A stretch of DNA of 64,000 nucleotides from Limnephilus marmoratus (taxonomy: Eukaryota > Arthropoda > Insecta > Trichoptera > Limnephilidae). A program made the position numbers and the translations under genes. The notes under the pieces are model-generated. The model was given only the letters and a program-made list of their open reading frames with translations, did not search any database and was not told the origin of the DNA. Within the stretch, counting starts at the first letter, position 1, and each line of letters opens with the position of its first letter. Shown here piece by piece: positions 1 through 11,288 of the stretch. The DNA is taken from assembly GCA_917880885.1 (NCBI GenBank), contig OU862910.1:12536710-12600709 (forward strand). Direction: 5' to 3'.

Positions 1-300
1 GAAATGTTAGAAAATCTCCTACTACCACCACAGTAAGCGGAAAATGTTGCTTGTGTCTTGATGGAGGACTTAGCCAGCCGAGGAATCGAACATGCGACGC
101 CTGGGTGGGACCCAAACTCTTTTGTTACAACAGCTCCACAGAGGAGGCCATTAGGATATATAAATCCATCCCTCGCACTGCAGTGCAAGCCAATGGGGTG
201 AAGAGTCCAGCTGTAGAGGTCTAGGTTACGCCTCCCTCAATACGTATTCGCCACCAAGACCTACAATTTGGGAGGCGGTACCATAATCGCATCCCGAATT
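1..300 (-). repeat. Degenerate short retroelement-like repeat
   Basis: Positions about 190-285 resemble the copy at 17218-17605. Shared landmarks, in the same order, are a 'caatgggg' then 'agtccagctg' stretch followed by cct/ccg-rich sequence and an 'agacct' block. The resemblance is patchy and no ends are visible, so the call rests only on this internal similarity. No coding potential was seen. Confidence 0.3.
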
Positions 301-1826
301 GGTTTACTTTAAAAGTATCAATTGAAAAGATCAAATTCAAGACTTCCACCTTCCACCGCCTTCTTCAATTGCGTTTATATCTTCAGACTTTATGTCCAGG
401 TTAAATATTCCCAACAGGAAAAACTAAACCCTTTCACACACTTTTCCACAAATGTCTAGTCAATTCATGCTATGCAATTGCACTATATAAGTATAATAAA
501 TACAAAACAATACAAGAACAACATGTCAACCTACCAGAGACCAAATGGGAAAATAATTCACCGACTCCAGATATTTTCATATCAGAGGGTTCAGCTCGGT
601 AGAACTCGTAATTGGACTTATAAATCCTACTGATACCTCGATATAAATATTTAAAACATCTTTTGCAATCCTACATGTATTTAAAATGACTGATTTTTGC
701 ATTTTCATATATAAATTCTTTGACAAATCTAATATGCCTAAATTTTGAATGTGAGAGTTAGGTATAATGCCAGTAGTCGAAATTTACAAATGGTAATATT
801 TTTATAGTCTGAGAATGCCAAATTCTTTTAATCTCGTTATTATTTATTGGTTTTTTCAGCAATTGGGTAATGTATTTCGTCAACAATAAATTGCGTCTTG
901 ATTCCGTAATACTTAGTAAATTAAATAGATGACAAGTGGATTTGTTATCACTGCGCTTAAGAATGCTAATAAAGTAGTGCTTCTAGATTATCTATAAAAT
1001 TTACTGTAATTAACTTCTCTGAAAACAATAATCACCCATTCACAGGAAATCGCAAATTTGATAAAGACGGAACAATAATATTTTGCAAATCACTGACAAA
1101 GGACAAACTTGAGATTGTCTTTAAATTCACTAAAGTAGGAAATTCCACAATTAGTATGATAAATAACTAATCAAACGACGTTTTACTGCATGGGTACGCA
1201 GAGAGAACGAACCACCAAATTACTCCGTCATACATCACAATTCCTTACAATATTATTCTTTCGTGTACCATTTTTATGATTTAAAACAAATATTTAACTA
1301 TATATATATATGACCGTACCTGACCGGTTTCACCTTAAATACACATTTCTGATGAATACGCTGTTATTTTGTTAAGATTTAGTTTAAATTGCACTAATCT
1401 ACATAAATATGCCTGATGTAAGTTGAAACTGGTCCGGTCCTTTCCAGTAAAAATTTTTTTTATTATAAGTTATATTAATCATGGACCAACTAAGTCTAAT
1501 TATGTTGACTATCAGATTTCTGCTACTAGGCCCTGCGGGAGGCTTTTGGTTCCACTTCTTTCTTTCTCTTTCCATACCCGGAGAGATTTACGAAAATCTA
1601 CGCTACTACTGGCTACGCTGTTATTGGCTTGAATTCGGTTCTATTTCGAAAGTAAATTTTTAACAAAAAAATACGAAAAAGGTTTTGCATATGTGAAATG
1701 TGTATTCGAAGTCGGGTTCTTAAATTTCAACCGCACAGACGTTGGCGTAATAAAAACTTTAGATTGTTTTAATTCATAAAAAGTCACATTAAAATGAAAG
1801 AAATTAAAGTTAAAAAAAATTTGAAA
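301..1826. other. AT-rich, no gene seen
   Basis: Only short open frames of low complexity are present. The stretch at 1705-1800 resembles 63340-63420 (both have 'gggttct', then 'aaattcaa' or similar, then 'cgtaataa' and an 'aaaatgaaa' run), so it may be a scrap of an unrecognised interspersed repeat. Confidence 0.5.
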
Positions 1827-1839
1827 TAATTATTCTTTC

Positions 1840-2082
1840 ATATAATGAATAACTGATTACTTTGTATAAAACCACTATTTTTAAAACAATATTAACATGT
1901 CGAAAATGTTGATATTGTATATATATTATATATAATGATTATAGTAACATATCCTGATGAAGACAACATTGTTGTAGAAACATGTTGATATTGTTTTAAA
2001 AATAGTGGTTTTATACAAAGTAATCAGTTATTCATTATATGAAAAATGATGCCACAAAATAAATTTGCGAAGTTTGAAGAAG
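1840..2082 (+). mobile_element. Foldback retroelement with hammerhead-like core, 13-bp TSD
   Basis: Arms of about 62 bp (1839-1900 and 1980-2041) are near-perfect reverse complements. The exact 13-mer TAATTATTCTTTC lies at 1827-1839 and again at 2083-2095, which reads as a target-site duplication around 1840-2082. The centre holds a CTGATGA...GAAA hairpin described separately. Penelope-like retroelements and animal retrozymes are the known families that combine hammerheads with duplications of this size. Assignment to them is inference, because no reverse transcriptase is present here. Confidence 0.6.
1949..1991 (+). ncRNA. Hammerhead-like ribozyme motif (locus A)
   Basis: Stem I pairs ATATC (1949-1953) with GATAT (1987-1991). 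The core CTGATGA is at 1954-1960. Stem II pairs ACAAC with GTTGT around an ATT loop. GAAA is at 1977-1980, and a tiny stem III (CATG) is followed by TT before stem I. The order matches a minimal type I hammerhead with a GUU cleavage site. One weakness is that stem II is flanked by unpaired AG and A, which is not canonical. Activity is not shown. Confidence 0.45.
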
Positions 2083-2348
2083 TAATTATTCTTTCGTTTT
2101 TGTACCTTAAAAGTATGGCGCAAAACTAATCATCCAATTTTATTTTTGAATAACTTTTTTACTAAGTAAAAATGATTTTGAGTAATAGAAATCTTTATTC
2201 GGACTTTTAATTTTTTTTCTGTTAAGTGAAAAGATGATATCCGTCAAGTGGCTGCCGCCAGTGTTGATGGCTGTCGCCACTATTGATACACATTTGTGCC
2301 CGTTTTACCGCATTTTCCATGACTTTCCCGCAAGATTTCCGGTGATAA

Positions 2349-2723
2349 CTATTCGCATTCCTGTCGAATATTCTCCTTAAAGGCTGCGATTGTCTGAGGC
2401 TTGTTGGCGTAAACCCGCGACTTCAAATAGCCCCAAAGATAGAAGTCTGGGATGGTTATATCGGGCGATCTTGCTGGCCATACCAAATCGCCAAAGCGAG
2501 AGATTACGCGACCAGGAAATTCTTCCTTCACAATATCCATTGTGGCTCGTGCTGTGTGCGTGGTTGCACCGTCGTGTTGAAACCACATGTTCACCTGCCC
2601 CGCTCTTCCAATTCCGGAAGTAAGAAGTCGTTTATCATGGCCCTGTAGCGTTCGCCAGTAACAGTGACCGTAATGCCAATGGCGTTCTCAAAAAATACGG
2701 CCCAATCACTCCTCCCGCATTAA
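2349..2723 (-). pseudogene. Mariner-like transposase, C-terminal fragment
   Basis: On the minus strand this encodes the part of an IS630/Tc1-mariner transposase around the second catalytic aspartate. It reads VIGPYFFE, then GERYRAMINDF, then after a frameshift near 2594-2610 WFQHDGATTHTA (HDGA carries the second Asp), then ARSPDITIPDFYLWGYLKSR and a tail ending IRQE. These motifs are typical of the insect mariner-like family often annotated as Tc3-like or SETMAR-like. The upstream end stops exactly at the target duplication of the MITE at 2732. The same protein family occurs at 28313-28822. The frameshift and the N-terminal deletion make it non-functional. Confidence 0.8.
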
Positions 2724-3430
2724 CGCCGCACTAGGGCTTCCAATCCCGGAATACCGAGATCTCGGTCGCGGGATCCGCGGGATTTGCGGGACTGAAAAAA
2801 AGCGCGCACGCGACCTCTCGCGAGCACAATCGCTCGCTGACTGGCGGGCGGCTTACTGGCCGAAAGGGCATTTCCTGCTGCTGGCTATATTGCGTCTAAA
2901 ATACGCAGTAGTTTGGCAGACGACAGTTTGGAAATATTGTGTTTCCTTCGGAAACATTTTCAGTTAAAAGCTGACAAACTTAATCATTAAAGTAACATAT
3001 ATCCTATATACATTTTCAGTTTTTTGGTTGATTTTTTAATTTTCTTTGTGTATTTTTTGGAGAAGATTTGTTTTGTTTTGATATGTTTTTTATTCAGTAT
3101 TTGTTACTGTTTTTTGTGAAGAAAAAACGGCGTAATTTGATTGATCTCATAATAATAGTAATACTTTAATAAATGTGTAGTTAGTTGATTATTTCATTCT
3201 TTTTTTGTTACAAATAAATGGTGTAATTTGATTGATCTCATATTAATAGTAATATGTACGTAAATAAATGTGGAGTTGATTAATTCATTGTTTTATTTGC
3301 CTTTTGTAAATGTGAATATTTTCAATATGAGGGATCTCGCAAATACTGAGATCCCGCGGGATTGAAAATTCGTAGTCCCGCAAATACCGATATTGAATTC
3401 AGGCTGCGGATTGGAAGCCCTACGCCGCAC
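2724..3430. mobile_element. hAT-type MITE (2732-3422) with 8-bp TSD
   Basis: The element starts TAGGGCTTCCAATCC at 2732 and ends with its perfect 15-bp reverse complement at 3422. CGCCGCAC is duplicated on both sides (2724-2731 and 3423-3430). Eight-bp duplications with a TA-starting inverted repeat fit the hAT superfamily. The interior is non-coding. It has subterminal 'GGGATCTCG'-like repeats near both ends and an internal duplication of about 100 bp (about 3130-3200 and 3220-3290). It sits inside the mariner-like transposase gene. Confidence 0.85.
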
Positions 3431-3528
3431 CACACAGTGGCTTTGAATGGACGTAATGACTTTTCGTGCATCGCGCGCGGATTTTCAGTGCCTCAGAAAT
3501 GAATATTTTGCTTATTGGCGTAACCGTT
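3431..3528 (-). pseudogene. Mariner-like transposase, middle fragment
   Basis: The minus strand reads GYANKQNIHF, a stop codon (TGA, where related proteins usually have Trp), then GTENPRAMHEKSLRPF and KATVWCG. This is the stretch just after the first catalytic Asp in related transposases. It abuts the MITE duplication on one side and the Gypsy LTR on the other. Its frame continues into both neighbouring fragments when one copy of each duplication is ignored. The in-frame stop shows independent decay. Confidence 0.75.
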
Positions 3529-4174
3529 TGTAACAATAGTTTTACCTAACATCTATCTTTACTAAATCACCGCTATCCAAATACTCTTAATATTTCTCTC
3601 GTATTCAAATAAACAAGTGCAGACATGTGGGTAGATCAGTGTAAGAAAAAACGGATTGTTCCAGTAACAAAGATGTAACATTTATTTAATTAATTTCAAA
3701 CAATTATGGGTAGAGCATGATTAAATGATTTTAAATCTACAGGGGTGGTTGATTACCATAGGTATGTCAAATTAATGTGAAACTATAATCTCGGAACATG
3801 TGATATCGATAAATGGAAGCAAATCATTAGTTAATCCTGAAGGGCGCCTGTACAGATAACCGTACACATTTAGAAGGATTTAAATTAAATGCTAGAGATA
3901 TATAATAAACCAAAGTTAAGCTATACTATCTCGTGATGATCCATTACAAATTTTTAATTCGCTCACGTGTGTTTCGGCCATGACCTTTGGCGGCTTGTAG
4001 TTCAGCTGTCACACCATGTACTCTCCGGAACCAACTGACGAACGTATCGAAACTTCTCCTCGATTTGCCCTCTACCGGCGCCTGTACATTAACGGCCGGC
4101 TGTCAAATTCATCAGGTACCCGCGTGGCTAGAAACTCCGTCTAAATTAGGCCAGTACTTGCCCAAACTGTTGCA
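3529..4174 (-). repeat. Gypsy 3' LTR
   Basis: It begins TGCAAC and ends GTTACA on the minus strand, the TG...CA rule of LTRs. It matches the LTR at 10643-11288 except for eight single-base differences. A minus-strand AATAAA lies within 3681-3687, a possible polyadenylation signal. The gene-proximal side abuts an ATGGGGGTAA stretch. Confidence 0.93.
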
Positions 4175-4190
4175 TTACCCCCATGGCCAA
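4175..4190 (-). other. Polypurine tract candidate
   Basis: On the minus strand, ATGGGGGTAA lies immediately before the 3' LTR, where the plus-strand primer of an LTR retrotransposon is expected. It is short and interrupted, so the call rests mainly on position. Confidence 0.5.
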
Positions 4191-6527
4191 GAGAATTTTT
4201 GCAAAAAATTCCACTACGCCACCTGGCGTCAGAAATGCTGAAGAGAGAAGGTACCGCTGCCACCAAGAATTCCAAAGTGCTTAACCAGATTTGTGGTGAA
4301 TGAGTTTGAGCTTCTAGTGCCTTCCCAGATGTGTCACTTCTCGTAATGTTCTTCCCAAATGTGTACAGATGAATTATCCTCAAGATGATGTTGTAAACCA
4401 GTAAGCCTCCCTCGATGATGATTCAGTGAAGCAGTGAATGAAACTTCAAACTGCCCAAATAATAAGGGCTCAAACCTCTGCTTATATCAGAGCCACAATC
4501 TGTAGGTTGATGCAAATAAGTGCTGATCCCTGTAGTTGAAGAAATCCATTTGACGCAGACCAATGCTTGGGTTAAACTTTTGCCTATTCAAGAGCAACTG
4601 AAAGTAGGTTGATATAAATAAGTGATGTTCGATGTTGTTGTAGAATTTCCATTTGACGCAGTCCAAATGTTTGGGTTAAACTTCTGCCTATTCAAGAGCA
4701 ACTGAAAGTAGGTTGACATAAATAAGTGATGTGCCATGTTGTTGTGGAATTTCCCTTTTGACGCAGTCCAAATGCTTGTGTTAAAACTTCTGCCTATTCA
4801 AGAGCAACTGAAAGTAGGTTGATATAAATAAGTGATGTTCGATGTTGTTGTAGAATATCCCTTTTGACGCAGTCCAAATGCTTGGGTTAAAACTTCCTCG
4901 AAGAACGTAGAAAACCACGTGAGCGAAAAATAATTACTAAGCTATCGTTAAGAAGATGCAATTACTACGTATTAAAGGTGAAATAAAACTTATATAAAGC
5001 AAATATTTAGATTGAGCTAAAAAATAATTTGACCTAAAGATGAAAATATTTAAACAAAAGAAACTTGACTCTAAAACCACATTCCACTCAAAACTTATGG
5101 AAATATTTATCCAAAATACTGTTATAATACCATTGATATTCAATAACATCTAAAATCTTGACACCTACCAATAAAAATTCCAAATTGTAGAAAACCAACC
5201 CCTCAAAAAAAAATAACATAAAGTTAAGATAATGAAACAACCACTGACATCTGTTGAACAGCGGAGAAAGATGAATAATCCTGTCAATATTAAATGGTTG
5301 AGATCCCGGAATAAAACTCCAAGATTGTGTAAGAAAATTTTGGAATTTAAATCAGTCACACAGTTCCATTTTAAAAGACAAACATGTGCCTTCAAATGAG
5401 TTCCGAGCTCTAGAACGGACTTAAAGTCACATGCCGTATTTGCAAAACGGAACTGTGCAAGAAATGTTAAAAATTAAACTGTAAAACCAATATTAGGTAC
5501 TCACTCTATGGAGATACAAATTAAATTTCCATTTAAATGCATATGTAATTAAAACTTATGAAATATGAATAGTAATTATTATTTTAATTTATTAATTGTT
5601 AATAATTATGTTACCCGAAGTCAATTTATACATTATGACATGACTCAAGAAACTTGTTCCTGACAATTTTAAAATAAACATGCAACGGAGCTTCCTAAAA
5701 CTCAAAATAGATAGTTGCTGTGAACTTCTGAGATTATGCGCAAGTATCAAAAATACGATTGTATGACTACAAACACAAATGATTCGTAAAGTTTCTCTAT
5801 GGAGAATTATTTTAATAATTTGTGTAAAATAATCAATAAATTTAAATCTTATAAAATAAGAATACTGTTTTATCTGTATTTCTTTGAAGAATGCATCACC
5901 GAGCTAACATTATTTTAACATATATAAGTAAAGAAAACCCAATTCCTTGACTTGGAAAATTCCCATGCTGCGAAACTTCCTAAAGCTCCCAAATAGATTA
6001 TTGTCAGCTTCTGAGGCTATTGATTATGTATAATTATCACCATGAAAATACATGTGGAATTTTCCAAGGTAGAAACCGTATGTACGACACCATTCAAGTA
6101 AATAATTACTACATGTAACCATAAATTATCAACCATGCACAAAACCATGTAGTATCATTATAAACACAATTCATATTTTACAAAGTTAATAGCAAGGTTT
6201 ACCTACAGTGAAAGGAAACCACTAATTTTATCAGTTCAAAGCATGAGCGTAATGGCCAATTACCCCCATGCTCCGAAGGAAAATTTTCATTCAAATTACA
6301 ATATTCATATACTACACTAACTATAACAAATACAAAGGACAAAACAACCACAAAACAATTAACATATAGCACTCAATGTGTGGACACAAGTTTCATGCCA
6401 AAGTCATGTCATCACATTGAATGTATTTTGCAAACATAAGGTCAAAATGCATGCAAATTTTACTAACTTTAGACCGAATTAAATCCCATTACGGAAAGAT
6501 TCTATTATCTTACTGAAAGGAAATATA
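4191..6527 (-). other. Gypsy 3' non-coding region
   Basis: About 2.3 kb between the end of integrase and the 3' LTR has only short, low-complexity frames. I looked for an envelope gene and found no signal peptide, furin-type site or long frame. It holds the tandem repeat at 4502-4897. Confidence 0.7.
4502..4897. repeat. Tandem repeat, about 104-bp unit, 3.8 copies
   Basis: Units start at 4502, 4604, 4708 and 4814, each with 'gtaggttga', and contain 'tttgacgcag', 'gggttaaa' and 'ttcaagagcaactgaaa'. Unit lengths are 102, 104, 106 and a partial. The first unit is the most diverged. It lies in the 3' untranslated part of the Gypsy element. Confidence 0.9.
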
Positions 6528-8308
6528 TTAAACCGCTGCCTCCTCAGCATGCTCAGACTTTAAAATGTCCTTCACGTGGAAAATACCTAAAAGCTTCTCA
6601 TTCATGTCAGCCAACTGGTATGCCACAGGGGAAATTTTCCGCACAACCTTACTTCTTATAAATTTTGGAGCCAGTTTAGCTGAAAAATGTTTAGAAGCAT
6701 CTGAAAGAATGAAAGACCTCCGCCACACTACGTCGCCTTCCGCGTACTGAACCTCCCTCCGACGAAGATCACATTGACGTTTGTTGCGTTCATATGACTG
6801 TCGCAAAGATGTGCGCACCTGTGAAAAAATATCATTTAACTTTTGTAAACCTGCAGCCCAGGAATCACGTTCAACAAATTTAATTTCCTCCGCGTTGAAG
6901 TCAGCTCCTATGTAGTCCTTCCCTGAAATAATAATTTCCCTGCCAAAATTGAGGAAGAAAGGAGTGTAACCAGTGACTTCGTGCACAGCAGTGTTGATCG
7001 CTAATTCTATCTCAGGTAAATAATTTGCCCACATTCTGTGGTCAGTGCCTACATACGAAGCGAGGGCAGAGACTAAAACCTTATTAACTCGCTCAACAGG
7101 ATTGTTTTGAGGGTGATATCTGCAGTTGTAGAAAAGGTGTCGAATGTGAAATTTGCTAACCAAAGCCTTCATGTCCCGAGATACGTACTGCGGACCATTA
7201 TCTAACACAATCGTATCTGGCACTCCAAACTTGTAGAATATTTCATTTTCTAGAATACTAGCGATATTGCTACCCGTTGCCTTCCTTAGAGGGAATAGCC
7301 TAGTAAATTTGGAGAAAAAATCAGAAACTACTAACAAGTATGTATAGCCTTTTTTGTAAGAATTCGGATACGGACCCAGCAGATCTGTGGCAATCATCTG
7401 CCAAGGACGCTGCACCAACTTGGGATTTCCCATTAGCCCTGGCGGTAACATATTGGTGCTTTTGTACCCTAAGCAAATCTGACATTTACTAATGAACCGT
7501 TTGACATCAGCTGACATTTTAGGCCAATAATATTTAAGTTTAATCCTATTCAAGGTTTTCATAATCCCGAAATGAGCACACACTGGAGGAACGTGGTGTT
7601 CTAAAATAATGTTCTTTCTAACCTCCTTTGGCATAACTTCCTTCCAGTCATATGACCTGTGAAGAGCGTCCATGCTTTGGATGTGTTTAAAAATCTTATC
7701 ATTTTCCACTTTCCAAGCTGAATATTTGTCCGGATTAGCTAAAATTTTCTCTCTAAGCCTGATGTACCACGAGTCGGAAGTACTAAACTTTTGCGCTAAT
7801 GCATTTACTTGTAAGGGGTCACGCGATAACGCATCTGGAATGACATTGTCTTTTCCCTTACGGTGAATAATTTCAAAATTAAATTGCTGCAGTCTTACTG
7901 CCCAGCGTGCGAGTCGTCCAGTGGGCGACTTTAGTTGTGTTAACCACTTGAGACTATAATGATCTGTAATTATTCTTACCGGAATAGGTGAACCCTCAAT
8001 GTAACCTCTAAACTTTTCCAGAGCAAAAATCATAGCGTTTAACTCCCTCTCCGTTGTGGAGTGATTCCTCTCTTGTGCAGATAACGACCTTGAAATGAAT
8101 GAAATCGGGTGCTCTATCTGATTTTCATCAAATTGACTTAAAACTGCCCCGAGGCCTACGCTCGATGCGTCACAACTAATGGTGAAAGGCTTACTAAAGT
8201 CAGGGCATGCGAGAACCGGAGCATTAACTAGAATATTCTTTAATTTAACAAAAGCCGATTGCGCCTGTTGATTCCACGCAAACTTTTTTCCCGCGAATTC
8301 CTTAAAGG
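6528..8308 (-). pseudogene. Gypsy pol: RNase H and integrase part
   Basis: Open on the minus strand from about 8308 to 6528. RNase H comes first, with CDASSVGLGAVL, ERELNAM and ITDHYSLKWL. Integrase follows, with an N-terminal HHCC zinc module (HFGIMKTLNRIKLKYYWP then CQICLGYKS) and a core whose catalytic triad is visible as TDLLGP, LDNGPQY and NPVERVN (D, D, E). The C-terminal end, GIFHVKDILKSE, resembles the GPY/F-type tail. The reading frame differs by one base from the upstream protease/RT frame, with the switch near 8300-8330. A single-base loss there is the likely break, so the polyprotein is interrupted. Length and order match other Gypsy pol genes. It acts in reverse transcription and integration of the element. 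Confidence 0.9.
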
Positions 8309-9769
8309 AGAAAAAGGAGACGCAATAATTGAAAAGTTATGGATAAACCTTTTGTACCACGATAGCACCCCAATGAATATACGTAGACTCTTTTGAGACG
8401 TAGGGGTGGGAAAATCCACAATTGCTTTTACTTTCTCGGGATCAGTGCGAAGCCCTTTGCTGTCTACAACGAAACCTAAATATTTTAAAGAGTCCCTGCA
8501 GAAAACAGACTTTTCCACGTTTATAGTAAGGCCTACGGCTTGTAATTTCTGTTTCACCTGTCTTAGAAGTTCTATATGTTCTTCAAATGAAGAACTTATT
8601 ATAATAATGTCATCCAGATAACAGAACACTTTGCCATCAAATTGTGGCCCTAGCACCTTGTCCATTAACCTCATCATGCGAGAACTCGCCCCGTGGAGGC
8701 CAAAAGGCATGGTCACAAAGTGAAACAAGCCTCTTTTAGGGATTGTAAATGCGGTTTTTTCTTTTGAATTCTCTTCTAAGGGAATTTGAAAAAAAGCGTC
8801 ATTCAAGTCTAGCGTTGTCAAATACCGAGCACTCCCCAAGCTATTCAAGATATCAGAAATGAACGGTGTCGCGTAGGCGTCGCGTTTAGAGTTTGCGTTC
8901 AAAAGTCTACTATCAAGACATAACCGGTAAGTGCCATTATTTTTTGGTACTAAAACAATTGGATTATTCCACGCGCTATTACTGGGTTCAACCACTCCCA
9001 AAGCTAACAGTCTGTCTAATTCCTTGTGTACCTGCGGAAGTAGGTGCGGTGAAATCGGATAAATGCGTTGCTTAATCGGAGAGCAATTACCTGTGTCAAT
9101 GACATGCTTCTCTAAGGATGTTCTACCTAACCGATTACCCGAATAGGAAACATACTCCCGAATTACTTTATTTAAGACTGAGCGTTGCGAAATGGATAAG
9201 TTTTCTGCGTTTTCTAAACCTATTACATCAGCTCTACACTGTGTTTTGACCGACTCCTTAGAAGCCATCAATTTTGATATTCTTGGACAAATATTGAAGA
9301 TTTTCCAAAAATAACAGCCTAGAATAATGTTAGCATTTATCTGAGGCATAACCACAAAACTGAAAACCCTCTCTGTGTTATCAAAACGAATCGGTACCGT
9401 AATTTTATACGAACAAACAACAGAATGACCTGTAGCAGAAACTAAAGAAAACTTAGTGTCTAGCTTGGAAAGCTTGAAACTCAAATCTAAGAATTTCCTA
9501 TGAAAATTGTTACCTAAAATGGAAATGTGAGAGCCCGAATCTAAAAGACCAGAAAAATTTAACCCTAAAACTTGAAAAGAAATGTGAGGACGGTTGTCCC
9601 TGTTTACCGCTCCCATCTCCTTTGAAGTATTTAAGTTTTTATAAAAATCTCTTACTACAGCCAGCCAGGAAGCCCATTCCCCGGACGTCTCCTCGGCGAG
9701 CGTCGACGTCTTAACGCCCGCTGTCTGGAACTCCGGGGTATTCAGTTTTTTGAACGGCGGCAGCCACAA
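8240..9769 (-). pseudogene. Gypsy pol: protease and reverse transcriptase part
   Basis: A 509-codon frame on the minus strand. The retropepsin active site is LLDSGSHIS (DSG in place of the usual DTG, common in Gypsy). Reverse transcriptase follows with KNNGTYRLCLDSRLLN, TTLDLNDAFFQIPL (first Asp), TMPFGLHGA and FCYLDDIIIIS (YLDD). It ends in the connection region KYLGFVVDSKGLRTDPEKV. The last about 20 codons are out of frame with RNase H, so true coding leaves this frame near 8300. The start is uncertain: the frame overlaps the end of gag by 28 bases, suggesting frameshift expression, or that an internal deletion has joined gag to pol. Confidence 0.92.
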
Positions 9770-10272
9770 TCTGATCTAGGCAACATATTACATTGTAAAA
9801 TCTCCAATAATTCCTCATCAGGTAATTTCGATGACAAACGATTATTTAAAATGAGAATGCGAGTAATAAAAGAGTTTAAATTCTCCTTCTGCATTTGAAC
9901 GGTAGCTCTCAATTGAGCCAACAGTCGCCTCTCGTGATCCAGAAACTCATATTCCTCTTTCAGAGCCACGACGATGTCAGACCATGATGCAAATGAGGAG
10001 CGATTTACTCTGTACCATAAGAGTGCATCACCAGAAAACAATTCAACAGCAGATGTAAAAAGTGAAACTTTACTCACATTTCGAGCTAGTGCGAGCTCTT
10101 CGATTCTCTCTATAAAATCGTGTACGCCAGCTAAGCCGTCAAAAGTAATGTTCCACTTGTGAACAGGAACCGACAAAGGGGACGAAACGGGAATCGATGC
10201 TGCTGAAGTATCACCAGGTTTCGCCATGTTGATTGTATCTGCTTTACTCCTTGTGACAATTGTAAATTCCAT
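9742..10272 (-). pseudogene. Gypsy gag, probably truncated
   Basis: A 176-codon minus-strand frame starting 355 bases downstream of the primer-binding site. The middle has retrotransposon-gag capsid features: FSGDALLWYRVNR, SWSDIVVALKEEY, RRLLAQLRATVQ, and NLNSFITRILILNNRL followed by DEELLEILQCNMLP. No CCHC zinc knuckles follow, although most Gypsy gags have them. The frame ends in DCGCRRSKN, just where the pol frame starts. I infer an internal deletion that removed the nucleocapsid part. The protein would form the capsid of the element. Confidence 0.8.
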
Positions 10273-10626
10273 AACCTAACTACAAAGGATTATAAAACAA
10301 AAATTATTAGAACATGCGACAACACAACATGTTACACCAATACTCGGAAATGTTTCCCATGCATGTCAAGATAAATTATAATAAAATGTCGCCAGATAAC
10401 TGGAGACGTTTGAAAAGCGCAAAACGCCGGTGAGTTGGTTCCATGCAAGCAAAAATTGATAATCTATAAACTAACGGGAGACACGTGTCTATGCAGGTGT
10501 TCAACAAGCCGCCGTTGACCACAACACACATGACGAACAACAAATCATCACGAGATAATACAAACCATGAAAGAACAATAAAATACACGAGCACATGTCC
10601 GAGACGCCACATTAAGTTCTTTTATA

Positions 10627-10639
10627 ACGTTGGGCGCCA
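10627..10639 (-). other. Primer-binding site, tRNA-Lys(CUU) type
   Basis: On the minus strand TGGCGCCCAACGT lies three bases after the 5' LTR. It is complementary to the 3' end of metazoan tRNA-Lys(CUU) (…ACGTTGGGCGCCA), which many Gypsy elements use as primer. The match is 13 bases, then stops. Confidence 0.85.
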
Positions 10640-10642
10640 GTT

Positions 10643-11288
10643 TGTAACGATAGTTTTACCTAACATCTATCTTTACTAAATCACCGCCATCCAAATACTC
10701 TTAATATTTCTCTCGTATTCAAATAAACAAGTGCAGACATGTGGGTAGATCAGTGTAAGAAAAGACGGATTGTTCCAGTAACAAAGATGTAACATTTATT
10801 TAATTAATTTCAAACAATTATGGGTAGAGCATGATTAAATGATTTTAAATCTATAGGGGTGGTTGATTACCATAGGTATGTCAAATTAATGTGAAACTAT
10901 AATCTCGGAACATGTGGTATCGATAAATGGAAGCAAATCATTAGTTAATCCTGAAGGGCGCCTGTACAGATAACCGTACATATTTAGAAGGATTTAAATT
11001 AAATGCTAGGGATATATAATAAACCAAAGTTAAGCTATACTATCTCGTGATGATCCATTACAAATTTTTAATTCGCTCACGTGTGTTTCGGCCATGACCT
11101 TTGGCGGCTTGTAGTTCAGCTGTCACACCATGTACTCTCCGGAACCAACTGACGAACGTATCGAAACTTCTCCTCGATTCGCCCTCTACCGGCGCCTGTA
11201 CATTAACGGCCGGCTGTCAAATTCATCAGGTACCCGCGTGGCTAGAAACTCCGTCTAAATTAGGCCAGTACTTGCCCAAACTGTTGCA
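10643..11288 (-). repeat. Gypsy 5' LTR
   Basis: A 646-bp partner of the LTR at 3529-4174. All eight differences I found are transitions. It borders the transposase N-terminal piece on its outer side through the duplicated CGTT. Confidence 0.93.

Larger units (their letters stand above)
3529..11288 (-). mobile_element. Gypsy-type LTR retrotransposon (Metaviridae-like), near full length
   Basis: Two 646-bp LTRs (3529-4174 and 10643-11288) flank gag and pol on the minus strand. CGTT is duplicated on the outside (3525-3528 and 11289-11292). Domain order is gag, protease, reverse transcriptase, RNase H, integrase, which defines Gypsy. No envelope frame was seen; about 2.3 kb between pol and the 3' LTR is non-coding with a tandem repeat. 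The LTRs differ at 8 sites by my alignment (about 1.2%), so the insertion is fairly young. A frameshift in pol and a shortened gag make this copy defective. Confidence 0.93.

Noticed and set aside
4191..6527. Envelope gene in the Gypsy element
   Set aside because: No long frame, signal peptide, cleavage site or membrane anchor was found between integrase and the 3' LTR.
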